Assembly: GCF_000761245.1 (NCBI RefSeq)
Contig: NZ_AWOR01000078.1
Coordinates: forward strand, 1-64,000
From: Comamonas testosteroni
GTDB lineage: Bacteria > Pseudomonadota > Gammaproteobacteria > Burkholderiales > Burkholderiaceae_C
Reading direction: 5' to 3'
Length of the DNA: 64,000 nucleotides
The position numbers and the translations under genes were made by a program. Positions 32,413-42,985 of the stretch are shown here, one piece after another. The notes below the pieces were generated by a model, which saw only the letters and a list, made by a program, of their open reading frames with translations, did no database searches and was not told where the DNA came from. Within the stretch, counting starts at the first letter, position 1, and every line of letters starts with the position of its first letter.

Positions 32413-33249
32413 TCAGCTATTTCGACACAGCCCCGTCTGCGTGCCCGCCCAAAGCGGGACCGTCAGCAGCGCCGTCGCGTCACCGGGCACCAGGGCCTCG
32501 GGCTGACTCGCGCGCCAACCCGACCAGAGCAGGCTTGCGCCCGACAGGATCAGCAGGCCGCAGACCAGCCATTCCACCAGCCTCTTGGGCCAGGCGGGCG
32601 GATGTCTGGCACTCCACCAGGTCACGCCCGTGACGACAGGAAAGGCCAGCGCCGTCCAGCCCATGACCGCCCAGTTCAGCTGTCCCTCCACAGCCACCAT
32701 GGCAGCGCGCAGCAACGAGCAGGAGACAAACATGGCAAACAGGCAGTGGCGCACCAGCATGCGATCCAGCGGCTGGCGGTAGAGGTGATAGACCATGGGC
32801 GGGCCGGGCGTGGCAAACAAACCGCCGAGCAGCCCCGACGACACGCCGGCCACCCACATCGATACAGGGCCTGAAGGCTGCTCCAACGCCTTCTTCTGCA
32901 TCAGCAGCAACATGGCGCACAGCACGATCACCAGGCCCAGCAGCATGCGCAGGCCGTTGAGCGTATTGCCGCTGAGCCAGTGCAGCAGCAGCACCCCGCC
33001 GACCACGCCCAGCACGCTGCTGATGAGCATGGGCTTGAGCATGACCCAGTCCGGCTCGAAGCGATAGGCGCGCATATAGCTGACGCCGTTGATGATGGAC
33101 AGCAGACAGGCCACATTGGCCGCATCGGCAATATTCATCAGGCCCGTGGCGCCTGCGACGCCCACAAAGATCAACCCGAACGCGAAGCCCGTGAGGTTCT
33201 GACAGAACGCGGCCAGCCCCACCAGAGCCATGAAGAAAACGATTTGCAT
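32413..33249 (-). CDS. TSUP/TauE-SafE family membrane permease
   Basis: A 278-residue inner-membrane protein with about seven or eight hydrophobic helices. It belongs to the PF01925 family, which exports or imports sulfonates, sulfite, sulfoacetate or other organic anions. The duplicated GLLGGLFATPGPP and FAFGLIFVGVAGATGL segments are the family's re-entrant motifs. I chose the ATG at 33249, since the frame upstream has no signal. A 16-bp perfect palindrome lies about 85 bases upstream. The substrate is unknown, and no sulfur-metabolism gene is adjacent. Confidence 0.82.
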   Translation of the reverse strand: MQIVFFMALVGLAAFCQNLTGFAFGLIFVGVAGATGLMNIADAANVACLLSIINGVSYMRAYRFEPDWVMLKPMLISSVLGVVGGVLLLHWLSGNTLNGLRMLLGLVIVLCAMLLLMQKKALEQPSGPVSMWVAGVSSGLLGGLFATPGPPMVYHLYRQPLDRMLVRHCLFAMFVSCSLLRAAMVAVEGQLNWAVMGWTALAFPVVTGVTWWSARHPPAWPKRLVEWLVCGLLILSGASLLWSGWRASQPEALVPGDATALLTVPLWAGTQTGLCRNS

Positions 33250-33332
33250 GCACTCACCCGATGACGGCCACAAGAGGAACTGTGGATTTGCATCCGGTTG
33301 CGCCAGTCAGAAAAGTAAAAAGCATAGCAGAC

Positions 33333-33348
33333 GCTTGCCATGGCAAGC
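33333..33348. promoter_or_regulatory. 16-bp perfect palindrome upstream of the TSUP permease
   Basis: GCTTGCCATGGCAAGC is an uninterrupted palindrome in the 172-base gap between the TSUP start and the stop of the propeller-like gene. An operator for a dimeric repressor is as likely as any RNA role, since the loop is too tight for a hairpin terminator and there is no T-run. Confidence 0.35.
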
Positions 33349-33421
33349 ATTCGTGCAATCCACAGAGAAGCTCCTCAACTCATAGCCTGGAGCGCTTTAC
33401 TGGATTGAGTTCTAAGGCAGT

Positions 33422-34450
33422 TTATGGAGTAAGTGTTTTGATCTGCTGCGCCGACCACTCGATCAACTCGCCACGCTGCGCGTGCCAGCCTTGGGGCGCG
33501 AAATCCGGCCAGCGGCAAAGCAGCTCGCGGGTTGGCACATTCCACAGCCAGCTCTGCCCTTCTCCCACCACCAGCAACCGGCCATTCACGCAGTGCATAT
33601 GCCGGGCGCGCGGCAAGCCGGGCATGGGCCAGAGCTGTCCGCCATGACCTTCCTCGGGCACAGGCGCATGGATATCGAAGATCACCACGCCAGGCGCATG
33701 CAGACAGTCGCCAAAGCCATCGTCATCCCAGTTGCCGACGTTCCAGATGGCGACGCGCGAGTCATCCAGCCACACACAGGGCTGCTCCCAGCCCTCGCCC
33801 TGGGCCAGCCGCTTGCGCGAGGGACCGTCCTCGGACTCCCAGCGGTTGCCATCCAGCCAGGCGGGCAGCGACCACACGGCGGGAATGCCCACGGGCGCCC
33901 AAACCCAGCCGTCGTCCAGCAACCATTGCTGCGAAGGGCTAGGCAGAAGACGGCCATGAAAATAGTCCAGATAGTGCGGCTGCTTGAACGCCAGCCCGTC
34001 GCGCTCGGTCAGGTTCTCGCCCGTCGCGCAATCCAAGGCATCGAGCCGGTTCCACTGCGTGCGGTGAATCAGCACGTCACGGCCCCGATGCTGGATAAAG
34101 GCGATGGAAAAAGGCACGGTTCTGGGGTGGTAGTCGCCCCCAAAAAGCTGTACGTCAGGCTCGCCCGTACGCAAGTTCACCAACACGCCAAACGTGCCGC
34201 CATCATCGGCAATCACCGCGCAGTCGCCACTGAGCGCGCAATGCACTTTGAAGCCGTGCGGCCAGTGTGGCGTAGGCAGTGTCGGCTCTGGCAAATCCAG
34301 CTGCGCCAGTTGCTGGCTCCGGCCGCTTGGCAGGTTCAAGCCATGCAAGCCGCCATCGCTATCCAGCAGCAGCAACTGGCCCCATCCAGCCTGCGCAGTG
34401 CAGGCGTGGATGATGTGCGAGCCTTGCCAGGCGATGCTGCGTGCGCTCAT
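33422..34450 (-). CDS. Unrecognised Trp-rich protein, beta-propeller-like
   Basis: A 342-residue soluble protein without signal peptide or membrane segment. It contains about seven repeats of a beta-strand pattern with Trp and Asp turns, for example GQLLLLDSDGGLHGLNLPSG, DCAVIADDGGTFGVLVNLRTG and GRLLVVGEGQSWLWNVP. This repeated VxxxG/W pattern resembles a propeller such as a quinoprotein or WD-type fold, but I cannot assign a family. It starts three bases after murU, so it belongs to the same transcript. A link with sugar-nucleotide or cell-wall metabolism is only a guess from that position. Confidence 0.7.
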   Translation of the reverse strand: MSARSIAWQGSHIIHACTAQAGWGQLLLLDSDGGLHGLNLPSGRSQQLAQLDLPEPTLPTPHWPHGFKVHCALSGDCAVIADDGGTFGVLVNLRTGEPDVQLFGGDYHPRTVPFSIAFIQHRGRDVLIHRTQWNRLDALDCATGENLTERDGLAFKQPHYLDYFHGRLLPSPSQQWLLDDGWVWAPVGIPAVWSLPAWLDGNRWESEDGPSRKRLAQGEGWEQPCVWLDDSRVAIWNVGNWDDDGFGDCLHAPGVVIFDIHAPVPEEGHGGQLWPMPGLPRARHMHCVNGRLLVVGEGQSWLWNVPTRELLCRWPDFAPQGWHAQRGELIEWSAQQIKTLTP

Positions 34451-34453
34451 GCC

Positions 34454-35221
34454 TCAACCCTGATTGAGCTGGGCCAGTCGCTCGGGCGTTCCCACATCGA
34501 CCCAGCGACCGGTGTAGAGCGAGGCACCCACCCGGCCTGCCTGCATGGCGCTGCGCAGCAGCGGTGCCAGCGGTGCGCGCAGGCCTTCGGGGTTTCCGGG
34601 CTGCACATCGAACCACGGTGATGCAAACAGCTCGGCTTTCAACAGCGCAATCGTGCTGTAGGTATAGCGTGGTCGCTCATCGTCGGCAGGCAGATCCAAC
34701 GCCCTGCCGTCCTCGCTCAGGCCAAAGTCGCCGCGCGGATTGTGTGCAGGATTGGGCACCAGCCACAGGTGGGCCAGTTCATCGCTTTGCGCAAACGCCT
34801 GGGAAGCCTTCCCCGCAAAGCTGAAATCCGGCGCATAGACATCGCCTGCGGCCAGCCAGAAAACCCGGTCCAGCTGAGGCAGGGCGCGACTGATGCCGCC
34901 AGCGGTTTCAAAGGCTTTTTCGGGCTCCGCCGAATAGGAAAGCAACAGCTTCGCGCTCGCGCCCGCATCGGGCTGCGGCACGAATTCATCGCCGAAATAC
35001 GCGGGAATCTGCGCCCCCAGCCAGCCGGTATTGATGACGGCCCGCGGCACACCGGCAGCCAGCAGCGCCTGCATGTGCAGCTGCAACAGCGGCACGCCCT
35101 GTACCCTGAGCAGCGGCTTGGGCGTGACATCGGTCAGCGGCCTCATGCGCTCGCCCCGGCCTGCGGCCAGCAGCATTGCAGGGGGTTGCACCAGGAGGGA
35201 AGCAGCGTTTTCTACAGTCAT
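34454..35221 (-). CDS. murU: N-acetylmuramate-1-phosphate uridylyltransferase (MurU-like)
   Basis: It makes UDP-MurNAc from MurNAc-1-P in cell-wall recycling, bypassing MurA. The 255 residues belong to the nucleotidyltransferase family: LLAAGRGERMRPLT (about 17-30), TPKPLL, ETAGGISRALP and the metal Asp in LAAGDVYAPDF. The C-terminal RWVDVGTPERL is also typical of MurU. I chose the ATG at 35221; an ATG at 35176 would remove only the non-homologous tail. The same frame stays open for 750 more codons upstream across tkt in antisense, but that is not coding. The usual partner amgK is not adjacent. Confidence 0.85.
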   Translation of the reverse strand: MTVENAASLLVQPPAMLLAAGRGERMRPLTDVTPKPLLRVQGVPLLQLHMQALLAAGVPRAVINTGWLGAQIPAYFGDEFVPQPDAGASAKLLLSYSAEPEKAFETAGGISRALPQLDRVFWLAAGDVYAPDFSFAGKASQAFAQSDELAHLWLVPNPAHNPRGDFGLSEDGRALDLPADDERPRYTYSTIALLKAELFASPWFDVQPGNPEGLRAPLAPLLRSAMQAGRVGASLYTGRWVDVGTPERLAQLNQG

Positions 35222-35374
35222 TGCAATCAGCTTTTCAACACGGTTTGAGGTGCGCAAGACACCTGTTTCTGGGGTTGCACTGTAGAGCATTGACCCGCAT
35301 CCCGCCTGCGAAAATTGGGCCTCCATTAAAATGATGGGCTTAGCAGAATTACCCCTCCTTTTCGGAGCGCCCTG

Positions 35375-37423
35375 ATGGCCAACACTCAAAATATGGCGAA
35401 TGCAATCCGTGCACTCGCAATGGATGCCGTTCAACAAGCCAATTCCGGCCACCCCGGTGCCCCCATGGGCATGGCCGACATGGCCGTAGCGCTGTGGAGC
35501 CGCCACCTCCAGCACAACCCCGTGAACCCTCACTGGGCCAACCGCGACCGCTTCATTCTGTCGAACGGTCACGGCTCCATGCTGATCTATGCGCTGCTGC
35601 ACCTGAGCGGCTACGACCTGCCCATCGAAGAGCTGAAGAACTTCCGTCAGCTGCACAGCAAGACTGCCGGCCACCCCGAAGTGGGCATCACTGTCGGCGT
35701 GGAAACCACCACCGGCCCTCTGGGCCAGGGCATCACCAATGCCGTGGGCTTTGCACTGGCTGAAAAGCTGCTGGCTGCCGAGTTCAACAAGGACAAGCAC
35801 GAGATCGTCGACCACCACACCTATGTGTTCCTGGGCGATGGCTGCCTGATGGAAGGCATCTCGCATGAAGCCGCTGCCCTGGCCGGTGCCTGGAAGCTGA
35901 ACAAGCTGATCGCCCTGTACGACGACAACGGCATTTCCATCGACGGCAAGGTGACCCCCTGGTTCATCGACAACACGCCCGAGCGCTTCGAAGCCTACGG
36001 CTGGAACGTGATCCGCGCCGTGGACGGCCACAATGTGGACGCCCTGGACAAGGCCATCGCCGCTGCCAAGAAGAGCGCCGACAAGCCCACGCTGATCTGC
36101 TGCAAGACCCATATCGGCAAGGGCTCGCCCAACCGTCAGGACACGGCCAAGGCCCACGGCGAACCTCTGGGCGCCGAAGAAATTGCACTGACCCGCGCGG
36201 CTCTGGGCTGGACTTACGGCCCCTTCGAGATCCCTGCCGACGTCTACACTGACTGGAACGCCAAGGATCTGGGCACCAAGGCCGAAGCCGCCTGGAACGA
36301 AAAGTTCGCCGCCTACACAGCCGCCTTCCCCGAGCAAGCCGCCGAGTTCACCCGCCGCATGGCTGGCGATCTGCCCGCCAACTTCGGTGAAATCGCCGCC
36401 AAGATCGCCTCCGACGCCCATGACGCCGGTGCCACCGTGGCCAGCCGCAAGGCCAGCCAGCTGGCTCTGGAAGGCCTGACAGCCGCTCTGCCCGAGCTGC
36501 TGGGCGGCTCTGCCGACCTGACCGGCTCCAACCTGACCAACACCAAGTCCACGCCCTCTTTCCGCGTGGACGACAAGGGTGCCGTGGTCAAGACCGAAGA
36601 AGGCCAGATCGGCCGCCACATCAACTACGGTGTGCGCGAGTTCGGCATGGCCGCCATCATGAACGGTGTGGCGCTGCACGGCGGCTTCATCCCCTACGGC
36701 GGCACCTTCCTGACCTTCTCCGACTACAGCCGCAACGCCATCCGCATGGCAGCGCTGATGAAGCAGCGCGTGATCCACGTCTTCACGCACGACTCCATCG
36801 GCCTGGGCGAAGACGGCCCCACCCACCAGTCCATCGAACACGCAGCCTCCCTGCGCCTGATCCCCGGTCTGGACGTGTGGCGCCCCGCCGACACCACCGA
36901 GACCGCAGTGGCCTGGACCGTGGCCCTGAGCCAGAAGAACAAGCCCACAGCCATGCTGCTGAGCCGCCAGAACCTGGCTTACTCGCCCAAGAGCGAAGAC
37001 GCTCTGGACGACATCGCCTGCGGCGCCTACGTGCTCTCCGAGCCCAAGGATGTGGGCCTGAAGGGCAAGAAGGCCCAGGCCGTGATCATCGCCACCGGCT
37101 CCGAAGTGCAGCTGGCTCTGGCTGCCCAGAAGCAGCTGGCCGAACGCAAGATCGCCGTGCGCGTGGTTTCCATGCCCAGCACAACGACCTTCGACAAGCA
37201 GGATGTGAAGTACAAGAAGGCCGTGCTGCCCGCCGGCCTGCCCCGCATTGCAGTGGAGATGGGCGTGACCGACTTCTGGTGGAAGTACGGCTGCGCCGCC
37301 GTGGTCGGCATCGACACCTACGGCGAATCCGCTCCCGCAGGCGTGCTGTTCAAGCACTTCGGCTTCACCGCCGAGAATGTGGCCGACACCGTGCAGGTGG
37401 CCCTGCAGAACGCTGGCAAGTAA
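35375..37423 (+). CDS. tkt: Transketolase
   Basis: A ThDP enzyme of the non-oxidative pentose phosphate and Calvin pathways. The protein has 682 residues. The N-terminal domain holds the ThDP/Mg motif GDGCLMEG (about 153-160) and HGHGSM-like [10 protein letters not shown] (about 62-71). The middle domain has TVEE-type substrate residues around [12 protein letters not shown] (about 472-483). The C-terminal domain is complete. It is strongly biased to GC-rich, highly expressed-type codons. A terminator follows and then gap, giving the carbon metabolism pair tkt-gap. Confidence 0.96.
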   Translation: MANTQNMANAIRALAMDAVQQANSGHPGAPMGMADMAVALWSRHLQHNPVNPHWANRDRFILSNGHGSMLIYALLHLSGYDLPIEELKNFRQLHSKTAGHPEVGITVGVETTTGPLGQGITNAVGFALAEKLLAAEFNKDKHEIVDHHTYVFLGDGCLMEGISHEAAALAGAWKLNKLIALYDDNGISIDGKVTPWFIDNTPERFEAYGWNVIRAVDGHNVDALDKAIAAAKKSADKPTLICCKTHIGKGSPNRQDTAKAHGEPLGAEEIALTRAALGWTYGPFEIPADVYTDWNAKDLGTKAEAAWNEKFAAYTAAFPEQAAEFTRRMAGDLPANFGEIAAKIASDAHDAGATVASRKASQLALEGLTAALPELLGGSADLTGSNLTNTKSTPSFRVDDKGAVVKTEEGQIGRHINYGVREFGMAAIMNGVALHGGFIPYGGTFLTFSDYSRNAIRMAALMKQRVIHVFTHDSIGLGEDGPTHQSIEHAASLRLIPGLDVWRPADTTETAVAWTVALSQKNKPTAMLLSRQNLAYSPKSEDALDDIACGAYVLSEPKDVGLKGKKAQAVIIATGSEVQLALAAQKQLAERKIAVRVVSMPSTTTFDKQDVKYKKAVLPAGLPRIAVEMGVTDFWWKYGCAAVVGIDTYGESAPAGVLFKHFGFTAENVADTVQVALQNAGK

Positions 37424-37426
37424 GCG

Positions 37427-37452
37427 AAAAAGGGGCCTCGTGCCCCTTTTTT
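37427..37452 (+). terminator. Intrinsic terminator of tkt
   Basis: Stem AAAAGGGGC (37428-37436) / GCCCCTTTT (37442-37450) with loop CTCGT, followed by T. It lies four bases after the stop. Confidence 0.9.
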
Positions 37453-37460
37453 CCGGCTGA

Positions 37461-38564
<1,104 letters not shown>

Positions 38565-38594
38565 TCTTCACGATTACATGCCAAAACAAGCTCA

Positions 38595-38627
38595 AACGCT
38601 TACCAGATAAGCGCTGACAGCTATCAA
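38595..38627 (+). repeat. Short family-2 repeat
   Basis: AACGCTTACCAGATAAGCGC, then TGACAGCTATCAAAA. CGCTTA/TAAGCG form a hairpin and the tail GCGCTGACAGCTATCAAA is identical to the copy at 22838-22870. It lies between the gap stop and its terminator. Confidence 0.6.
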
Positions 38628-38661
38628 AAAGCCAGCATGGGACGCCATGCTGGCTTTTTTT
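38626..38661 (+). terminator. Intrinsic terminator of gap
   Basis: Perfect 15-bp stem AAAAAGCCAGCATGG (38626-38640) / CCATGCTGGCTTTTT (38645-38659), loop GACG, then T. Confidence 0.92.
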
Positions 38662-38773
38662 CGCCCCGCAAGACCGGAGTCGGCCGGAGCATGTCTCGGA
38701 TACATTTGTAACACGCAGCCGCCACCCACGCCCAAGAGCATGAAGCGCTGCCACTTCCTCGGACAAGGCCGCC

Positions 38774-40276
38774 ATGTTTATTGCGATTCCTCTTGAGAAC
38801 AAGCCTTCCTGGCGCTCACCGCCCTGGATGACGGTGCTGCTCATCATCATCAACTGCGTGATCTTCTGGGGCTGGCAGGCGCCCGAGGAACATGCCGTGG
38901 AAAAAGCGGCCCGGCAATATGCCCAGACCGCTTTGCCAACGCTGGAGCTGCCACCATTCCTGGCCTATCTGGAGGAGCAATCCGCCCAGGGCAGCAAGCG
39001 TTTTGACCAGCACACGCTGCAGGCCGTGCGAAAGCTCTATCAGCACAAGGCCTATGCCCAGCTCTATGCGCTGCTGTGGCAGGAAAAGAAATTCCGTCAG
39101 CGCCTGCTGGACGGCCAGGTCATTACCGCCAGCCACCCGCGCCATGCGCAGTGGCTGGCTGCACGTGCCGCCTTCGCGCCCCATGAGCCGCGCGGCAGCT
39201 TCACAGAGCGCTGGTCCATGAGCTATGAGAATGGCGCCGGCTGGCAGCCCCTGCAGGCCTTCACCTCCATCTTTCTGCATGGCAGCACCAGTCATCTGCT
39301 GGGCAATATGGTGTTTCTGTTCCTGTTCGGCTTCACCCTGGAGCTGGCTTTGGGGGCCTTCACCTATCTGGCCTTTTATGTGATCGGCGGCATCGGCGCC
39401 TCGCTGTTCGCGCTGATGTTCTATGCCGGCACGGGCGGTTACGGCCTGGGGGCATCGGGTGCGATTTCGGCCCTCATGGCCATGTATGCGGTGATGTACC
39501 GCATGCGGCGCATCCGCTTCTTCTACATGCTGCTGTTCTACTTCAACTACGCAAGCTGGCCAGCCCTGATCATGCTGCCGGTCTGGATGGGCGTGGAGCT
39601 GCTGCAGCATCTGCTGGGTGGCAAGCAGGTGGCCTATATGGCCCACTTTGGCGGTCTGCTGATGGGCGCCCTGCTGATGTGGAGCCATATGCGTCTGCAG
39701 ACCGTCGCGGCGCCGGTCAACGAAGAAGAGCAGGCCCGGGCCGCCGCCCGGCCGCTGGCCGAGGCCGTGGCCCGAGCCCAGCGCCATACCGATGCGCTGG
39801 CATTTGACCGTGCTGCTCCGGCCTGGCGCGAAGCGGCACGTCTGGCCCCCTCGGACCTGACCATTCTGCGGGCCTGGTTTGAAAGCTCTCGCCATCAGCC
39901 CGCCAGCGAGGACTTTCATGCTGCGGCGCGACGTATCTTCAAGCTGCCGGCCACCACGGACGCCGAACGCCAGCTGCAACTGGCCAGCTATCGCAGCTAT
40001 CAGCAGCGCGCACAGCCTGGAATGCGCATGAGCGCCGACACCATGCATGGCCTGGTGCGCAGCTTCGTGCGCCTGGGAGCCCTGCCCGAGGCCGAAAAAC
40101 TATGCCGCTCCCTGCACAAGCTGGCAGACCATCCCCAATGGCCGGCAAGCTTGCTGCTGCTGGTCAACGGCCTGGCCCAGGCCGGACGTGTGCAGGAAGC
40201 CAAAGCCTGGCTGCCCCTGCTGCAGCAATCGGCACCCGAGGAAGCTCTCACGCGCTGGCTGGCACAACAGCGCTAG
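38774..40276 (+). CDS. Rhomboid intramembrane serine protease with long cytosolic C-terminus
   Basis: A 500-residue protein. Residues 1-40 and 160-300 hold the six-helix rhomboid core. The HLLGN motif is at about 174-178, the nucleophile Ser228 is in GASGAIS and the partner His291 in YMAHFGG. A long insert of about 110 residues follows TM1. The C-terminal 190 residues are Ala/Glu/Arg-rich helices with repeat character (AERQLQLASYRSYQQRA, AEKLCRSLHKLADHPQWP) that resemble TPR-like helical repeats. That extension is unusual for rhomboids and may bind substrates or partners. The convergent neighbour also has a helical-repeat C-terminus. Confidence 0.88.
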   Translation: MFIAIPLENKPSWRSPPWMTVLLIIINCVIFWGWQAPEEHAVEKAARQYAQTALPTLELPPFLAYLEEQSAQGSKRFDQHTLQAVRKLYQHKAYAQLYALLWQEKKFRQRLLDGQVITASHPRHAQWLAARAAFAPHEPRGSFTERWSMSYENGAGWQPLQAFTSIFLHGSTSHLLGNMVFLFLFGFTLELALGAFTYLAFYVIGGIGASLFALMFYAGTGGYGLGASGAISALMAMYAVMYRMRRIRFFYMLLFYFNYASWPALIMLPVWMGVELLQHLLGGKQVAYMAHFGGLLMGALLMWSHMRLQTVAAPVNEEEQARAAARPLAEAVARAQRHTDALAFDRAAPAWREAARLAPSDLTILRAWFESSRHQPASEDFHAAARRIFKLPATTDAERQLQLASYRSYQQRAQPGMRMSADTMHGLVRSFVRLGALPEAEKLCRSLHKLADHPQWPASLLLLVNGLAQAGRVQEAKAWLPLLQQSAPEEALTRWLAQQR

Positions 40277-40293
40277 CCAGCGTCGAGCCACGC

Positions 40294-41628
40294 TCAGGTC
40301 TTGGCCTCAAGCTCCTGCAGCTCATTACGCAGCACCCACTGCGCCTCCTTGGTGCTCTCGTGCTCGGGAAAGAGCTGCTTCATGCGCATGTAAACGGCCA
40401 CCCCCTGCAAGGGCTGCTCCACGCCCTGCTTGTAGGCGCGCACCATCAACTCCAGCATGGGCGGGATCAGGGTGCTGCCGGCAAAGCGCTTTTCAAAATC
40501 CTTGGCCAGTATCAGCACATACCTGGGCTTGCCGGCCTTCCAGGCCTGCTGTGCCAACTCGTAACTGAGCTGGGCCGAGTCGGGCTTGAAGTCCGGCTTG
40601 CGCTTGACGCAGCTCACCCAGGCTTCCAGGGCCTCGCTGGCGCGCTGCTGGGCGAGCAGCATGGGAATGAAACGCTGGCCCAGCTCCGCCAGGGCATCCG
40701 CGCGTTCGGTCAGCTTGAGCACCCGGAAGTAACGGCGGCAATCGGGCAGGCTCTCATAGTCCTGCCGCTGCCATTCGCGCGCCTGGTTCACGGCCTCATC
40801 CATCTTGTTGTCCTGCACCAGCCTGGCCACCAGCGCATCGCGACGCCTGGCCTCCAGGTCCGCAGGGTCGATCTGCACGGTCGCAGGCCCCTCGGGCGCC
40901 TGCACGGGATCGATATCCAGAGCTGCATGATGCTGGTACATGACATAGCCGATCATGGCCGCCATCACCCAGGTGAAATAAATCATCACAAAGCTCACCA
41001 GGGGAAGTACCAATCCAGGTGCCGCAACCTTGAGCAGCATCGCCAGGACCATGGGCGAGCCCTGCTGCAGCAGAAACAGGAAAAAGCACAGCAGCAGATA
41101 GGACTTGCCGATACCGAAAATCGTCGCCAGCAGCTCGAACGGATTAACGGCCGAGCTCAGGCTATTGGTATTGATCAGCACCATCCAGGTGGCAGGAATC
41201 AGGAAAGCCACCAGCAGATTGGCAACCACGCCCAAGGTAAGGCTGCGGGTCGCCATAAAGCCCACAAATATCCCGAAAACGACGAGTACCCCGAAAAATT
41301 TCCAGGGCAGCCATTTCCAGTCCTCATCGACCTGACTGGAACGGAAATCGGAGCTATGGGTAATTCCACGAGATGCGAGTGCCGAAACCTTGAATGCATA
41401 ACGGCTGACTGCCAGCATCAAGCCCAGACCCACAAACAAGATTCCAATCCACCCGAACATCAAGCCATAACTGCATGCCGACAACAGCAATGCATAGAGC
41501 AAAGGCTCTGTCTGCAGAGGAAACAGAAAAAAGCTATTGAGCTTTTGCCAGAACGGAGGGATTTTCCACTCGGAAGAATCACCTTTTTGGTGAACACCAC
41601 GTATCGAATTCAATGCCTGCTCTCCCAC
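40294..41628 (-). CDS. Uncharacterised membrane protein with helical C-terminus
   Basis: A 444-residue protein with about six hydrophobic segments in residues 30-235 (for example LLYALLLSACSYGLMFGWIG and MVLAMLLKVAAPGLVLPLV) and a soluble C-terminal half of alpha-helical repeats (about 260-440) with TPR-like spacing. I do not recognise a named family. The GTG at 41628 lacks an SD, whereas a TTG at 41613 has GGGAGAG eight bases upstream and may be the real start. It is convergent to the rhomboid gene, with 17 bases between. The shared TPR-like halves hint at a functional link. Confidence 0.7.
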   Translation of the reverse strand: MGEQALNSIRGVHQKGDSSEWKIPPFWQKLNSFFLFPLQTEPLLYALLLSACSYGLMFGWIGILFVGLGLMLAVSRYAFKVSALASRGITHSSDFRSSQVDEDWKWLPWKFFGVLVVFGIFVGFMATRSLTLGVVANLLVAFLIPATWMVLINTNSLSSAVNPFELLATIFGIGKSYLLLCFFLFLLQQGSPMVLAMLLKVAAPGLVLPLVSFVMIYFTWVMAAMIGYVMYQHHAALDIDPVQAPEGPATVQIDPADLEARRRDALVARLVQDNKMDEAVNQAREWQRQDYESLPDCRRYFRVLKLTERADALAELGQRFIPMLLAQQRASEALEAWVSCVKRKPDFKPDSAQLSYELAQQAWKAGKPRYVLILAKDFEKRFAGSTLIPPMLELMVRAYKQGVEQPLQGVAVYMRMKQLFPEHESTKEAQWVLRNELQELEAKT

Positions 41629-41917
41629 TCTCGGTTTGATGAATCATCTGCAAGCCCGCTTGCAGTGACCTAATCCGCTCTGGTATTGCCCGATTTTTCT
41701 TTGAAATCGGGTCATTGCGGAATTCTGCGGTAGAAATTCGCCCCGAATCCAAATACCGATAAACAGCCGGCATATTGCTTTTTTCGCTTGCCAGAAACCC
41801 CGTAAATGCTTTTGCAGTCATGCTTGCTGGCCAAGCCGCCTTGACCTGATAACGGATATGACTGCAAGGATTGCAGGCAGCGCTTAAAGTGGCCCAGGTT
41901 TTATGGAGAAGCAGCGA

Positions 41918-42334
41918 ATGATTCACAGCGCACACGCACAAAGCAGCCCCGCCCCGTATCGCATCACTCTGACCGATGCCCAAGGCCATGTCTGGCATGC
42001 CGATGAACCCGTGAATGATGGCGGCGCCGACACCGCGCCCAACCCCATGCAGCTCATGCTCTCGGCCCTGGGAGCCTGCACGGCCATCACCCTGCATATG
42101 TACGCGGGTCGCAAGCAGTGGCCGCTAAGCCATGTCGATGTGGATCTGCAACTCAACCCCGATGGCAAGCCCGCGGATGCCAACCAGATCACGCGCAGCA
42201 TCACCCTGCATGGCGAGCTGGACGACGAGCAGCGCCAGCGCCTGCTGCAGATTGCCAATGCCTGCCCCGTGCACAAACTGCTGGAAGGCAAGGTTTCCAT
42301 CCCCACCGCCTTGACCGAAGCCGCACAGGCTTGA
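41918..42334 (+). CDS. OsmC/Ohr-family protein
   Basis: A small redox protein of 138 residues from the ATG at 41918, which follows GGAG by nine bases; the ATG at 41903 lacks a site. The two family Cys residues are in ALGACTAITL and ANACPVHKLL. OsmC-type enzymes reduce organic hydroperoxides with the help of lipoyl or thiol donors. It is the first gene of a monocistronic unit and faces a bidirectional terminator shared with the small acidic protein gene. Confidence 0.88.
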   Translation: MIHSAHAQSSPAPYRITLTDAQGHVWHADEPVNDGGADTAPNPMQLMLSALGACTAITLHMYAGRKQWPLSHVDVDLQLNPDGKPADANQITRSITLHGELDDEQRQRLLQIANACPVHKLLEGKVSIPTALTEAAQA

Positions 42335-42419
42335 AAAAGACACCTCACGCCCACACTGCGTGGTGCTCGCTTCCTCCGGTAGCGACGCTTTTCATCTTGG
42401 GGACTGCCCGGCGATAAAA

Positions 42420-42447
42420 AAAGCCCTGCAGTCACCTGCAGGGCTTT
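42420..42447. terminator. Bidirectional terminator between the OsmC-like gene and the small acidic gene
   Basis: Perfect 12-bp stem AAAGCCCTGCAG (42420-42431) / CTGCAGGGCTTT (42436-42447), loop TCAC, with A-run on the left. Confidence 0.88.
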
Positions 42448-42470
42448 GGTCGCTGTTGCGTGTAACTTGA

Positions 42471-42752
42471 TTACACCGTCACCTCCAGCGCACCGACTTC
42501 CACATAGTGTTCGAACTCACGTTTGGCCAGCGATGCGGTTTCGGGCTGCTGGTCCTCGGGGTCGACCCAGGACAGCACATAGCTGGCGATGGCGGTATCG
42601 ACCTTCATCTCTATGCCCATGGGAATCTGCTCGGACGGACCATCTCCGACACGATGCTCCACCTTGCCTGTGACGCGAGCGGCAAAGTGCTCGGGATACA
42701 GCTGGATCTCGACTGCCGAGATCTGGTTGCCTTGAGTGCTGTGTTCGTTCAT
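42471..42752 (-). CDS. Small acidic conserved-looking protein of unknown function
   Basis: A 93-residue soluble protein. The start at 42752 is fixed by AGGAGG seven bases upstream; the frame is open 16 codons further. It is acidic and has alternating strand-helix patterns (SAVEIQLYPEHFAARVTGKVEHR, shown as ISAVEIQLYPEHFAARV). I cannot assign a family. It lies between the convergent OsmC-like gene and the divergent pirin gene. Confidence 0.65.
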   Translation of the reverse strand: MNEHSTQGNQISAVEIQLYPEHFAARVTGKVEHRVGDGPSEQIPMGIEMKVDTAIASYVLSWVDPEDQQPETASLAKREFEHYVEVGALEVTV

Positions 42753-42840
42753 GTTTATTCCTCCTGCAGTTGTTAGGTCGCCGCGCACGAATTGCGCCAC
42801 GTGAAAGCCACTGCTAGCGGCCTACGCCTTTAACTTAGCC

Positions 42841-42876
42841 GACTCCTGGCGGAGTCCTTGTCAGCCTATTGGCTGA
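42841..42876. promoter_or_regulatory. Two adjacent 16-base hairpins upstream of the small acidic gene and pirin
   Basis: GACTCC-TGGC-GGAGTC (42841-42856) and TCAGCC-TATT-GGCTGA (42861-42876) are perfect. They lie in the divergent promoter gap, 89 bases from one start and 110 from the other. Confidence 0.4.
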
Positions 42877-42985
42877 ATCCTCACAGTGATGTAACTGCGT
42901 GCAAGGCGTTGCTGCATTCTGCCGTCTGATTGCGCGAATACCGCATATCCCTGACACTCGAATCTCTTCGCCGTCAGGATTTGTC

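Noticed and set aside
30889..32874. A 661-codon plus-strand frame over pepP
   Set aside because: It is antisense to pepP, which has complete catalytic motifs; the frame has no recognisable domain.
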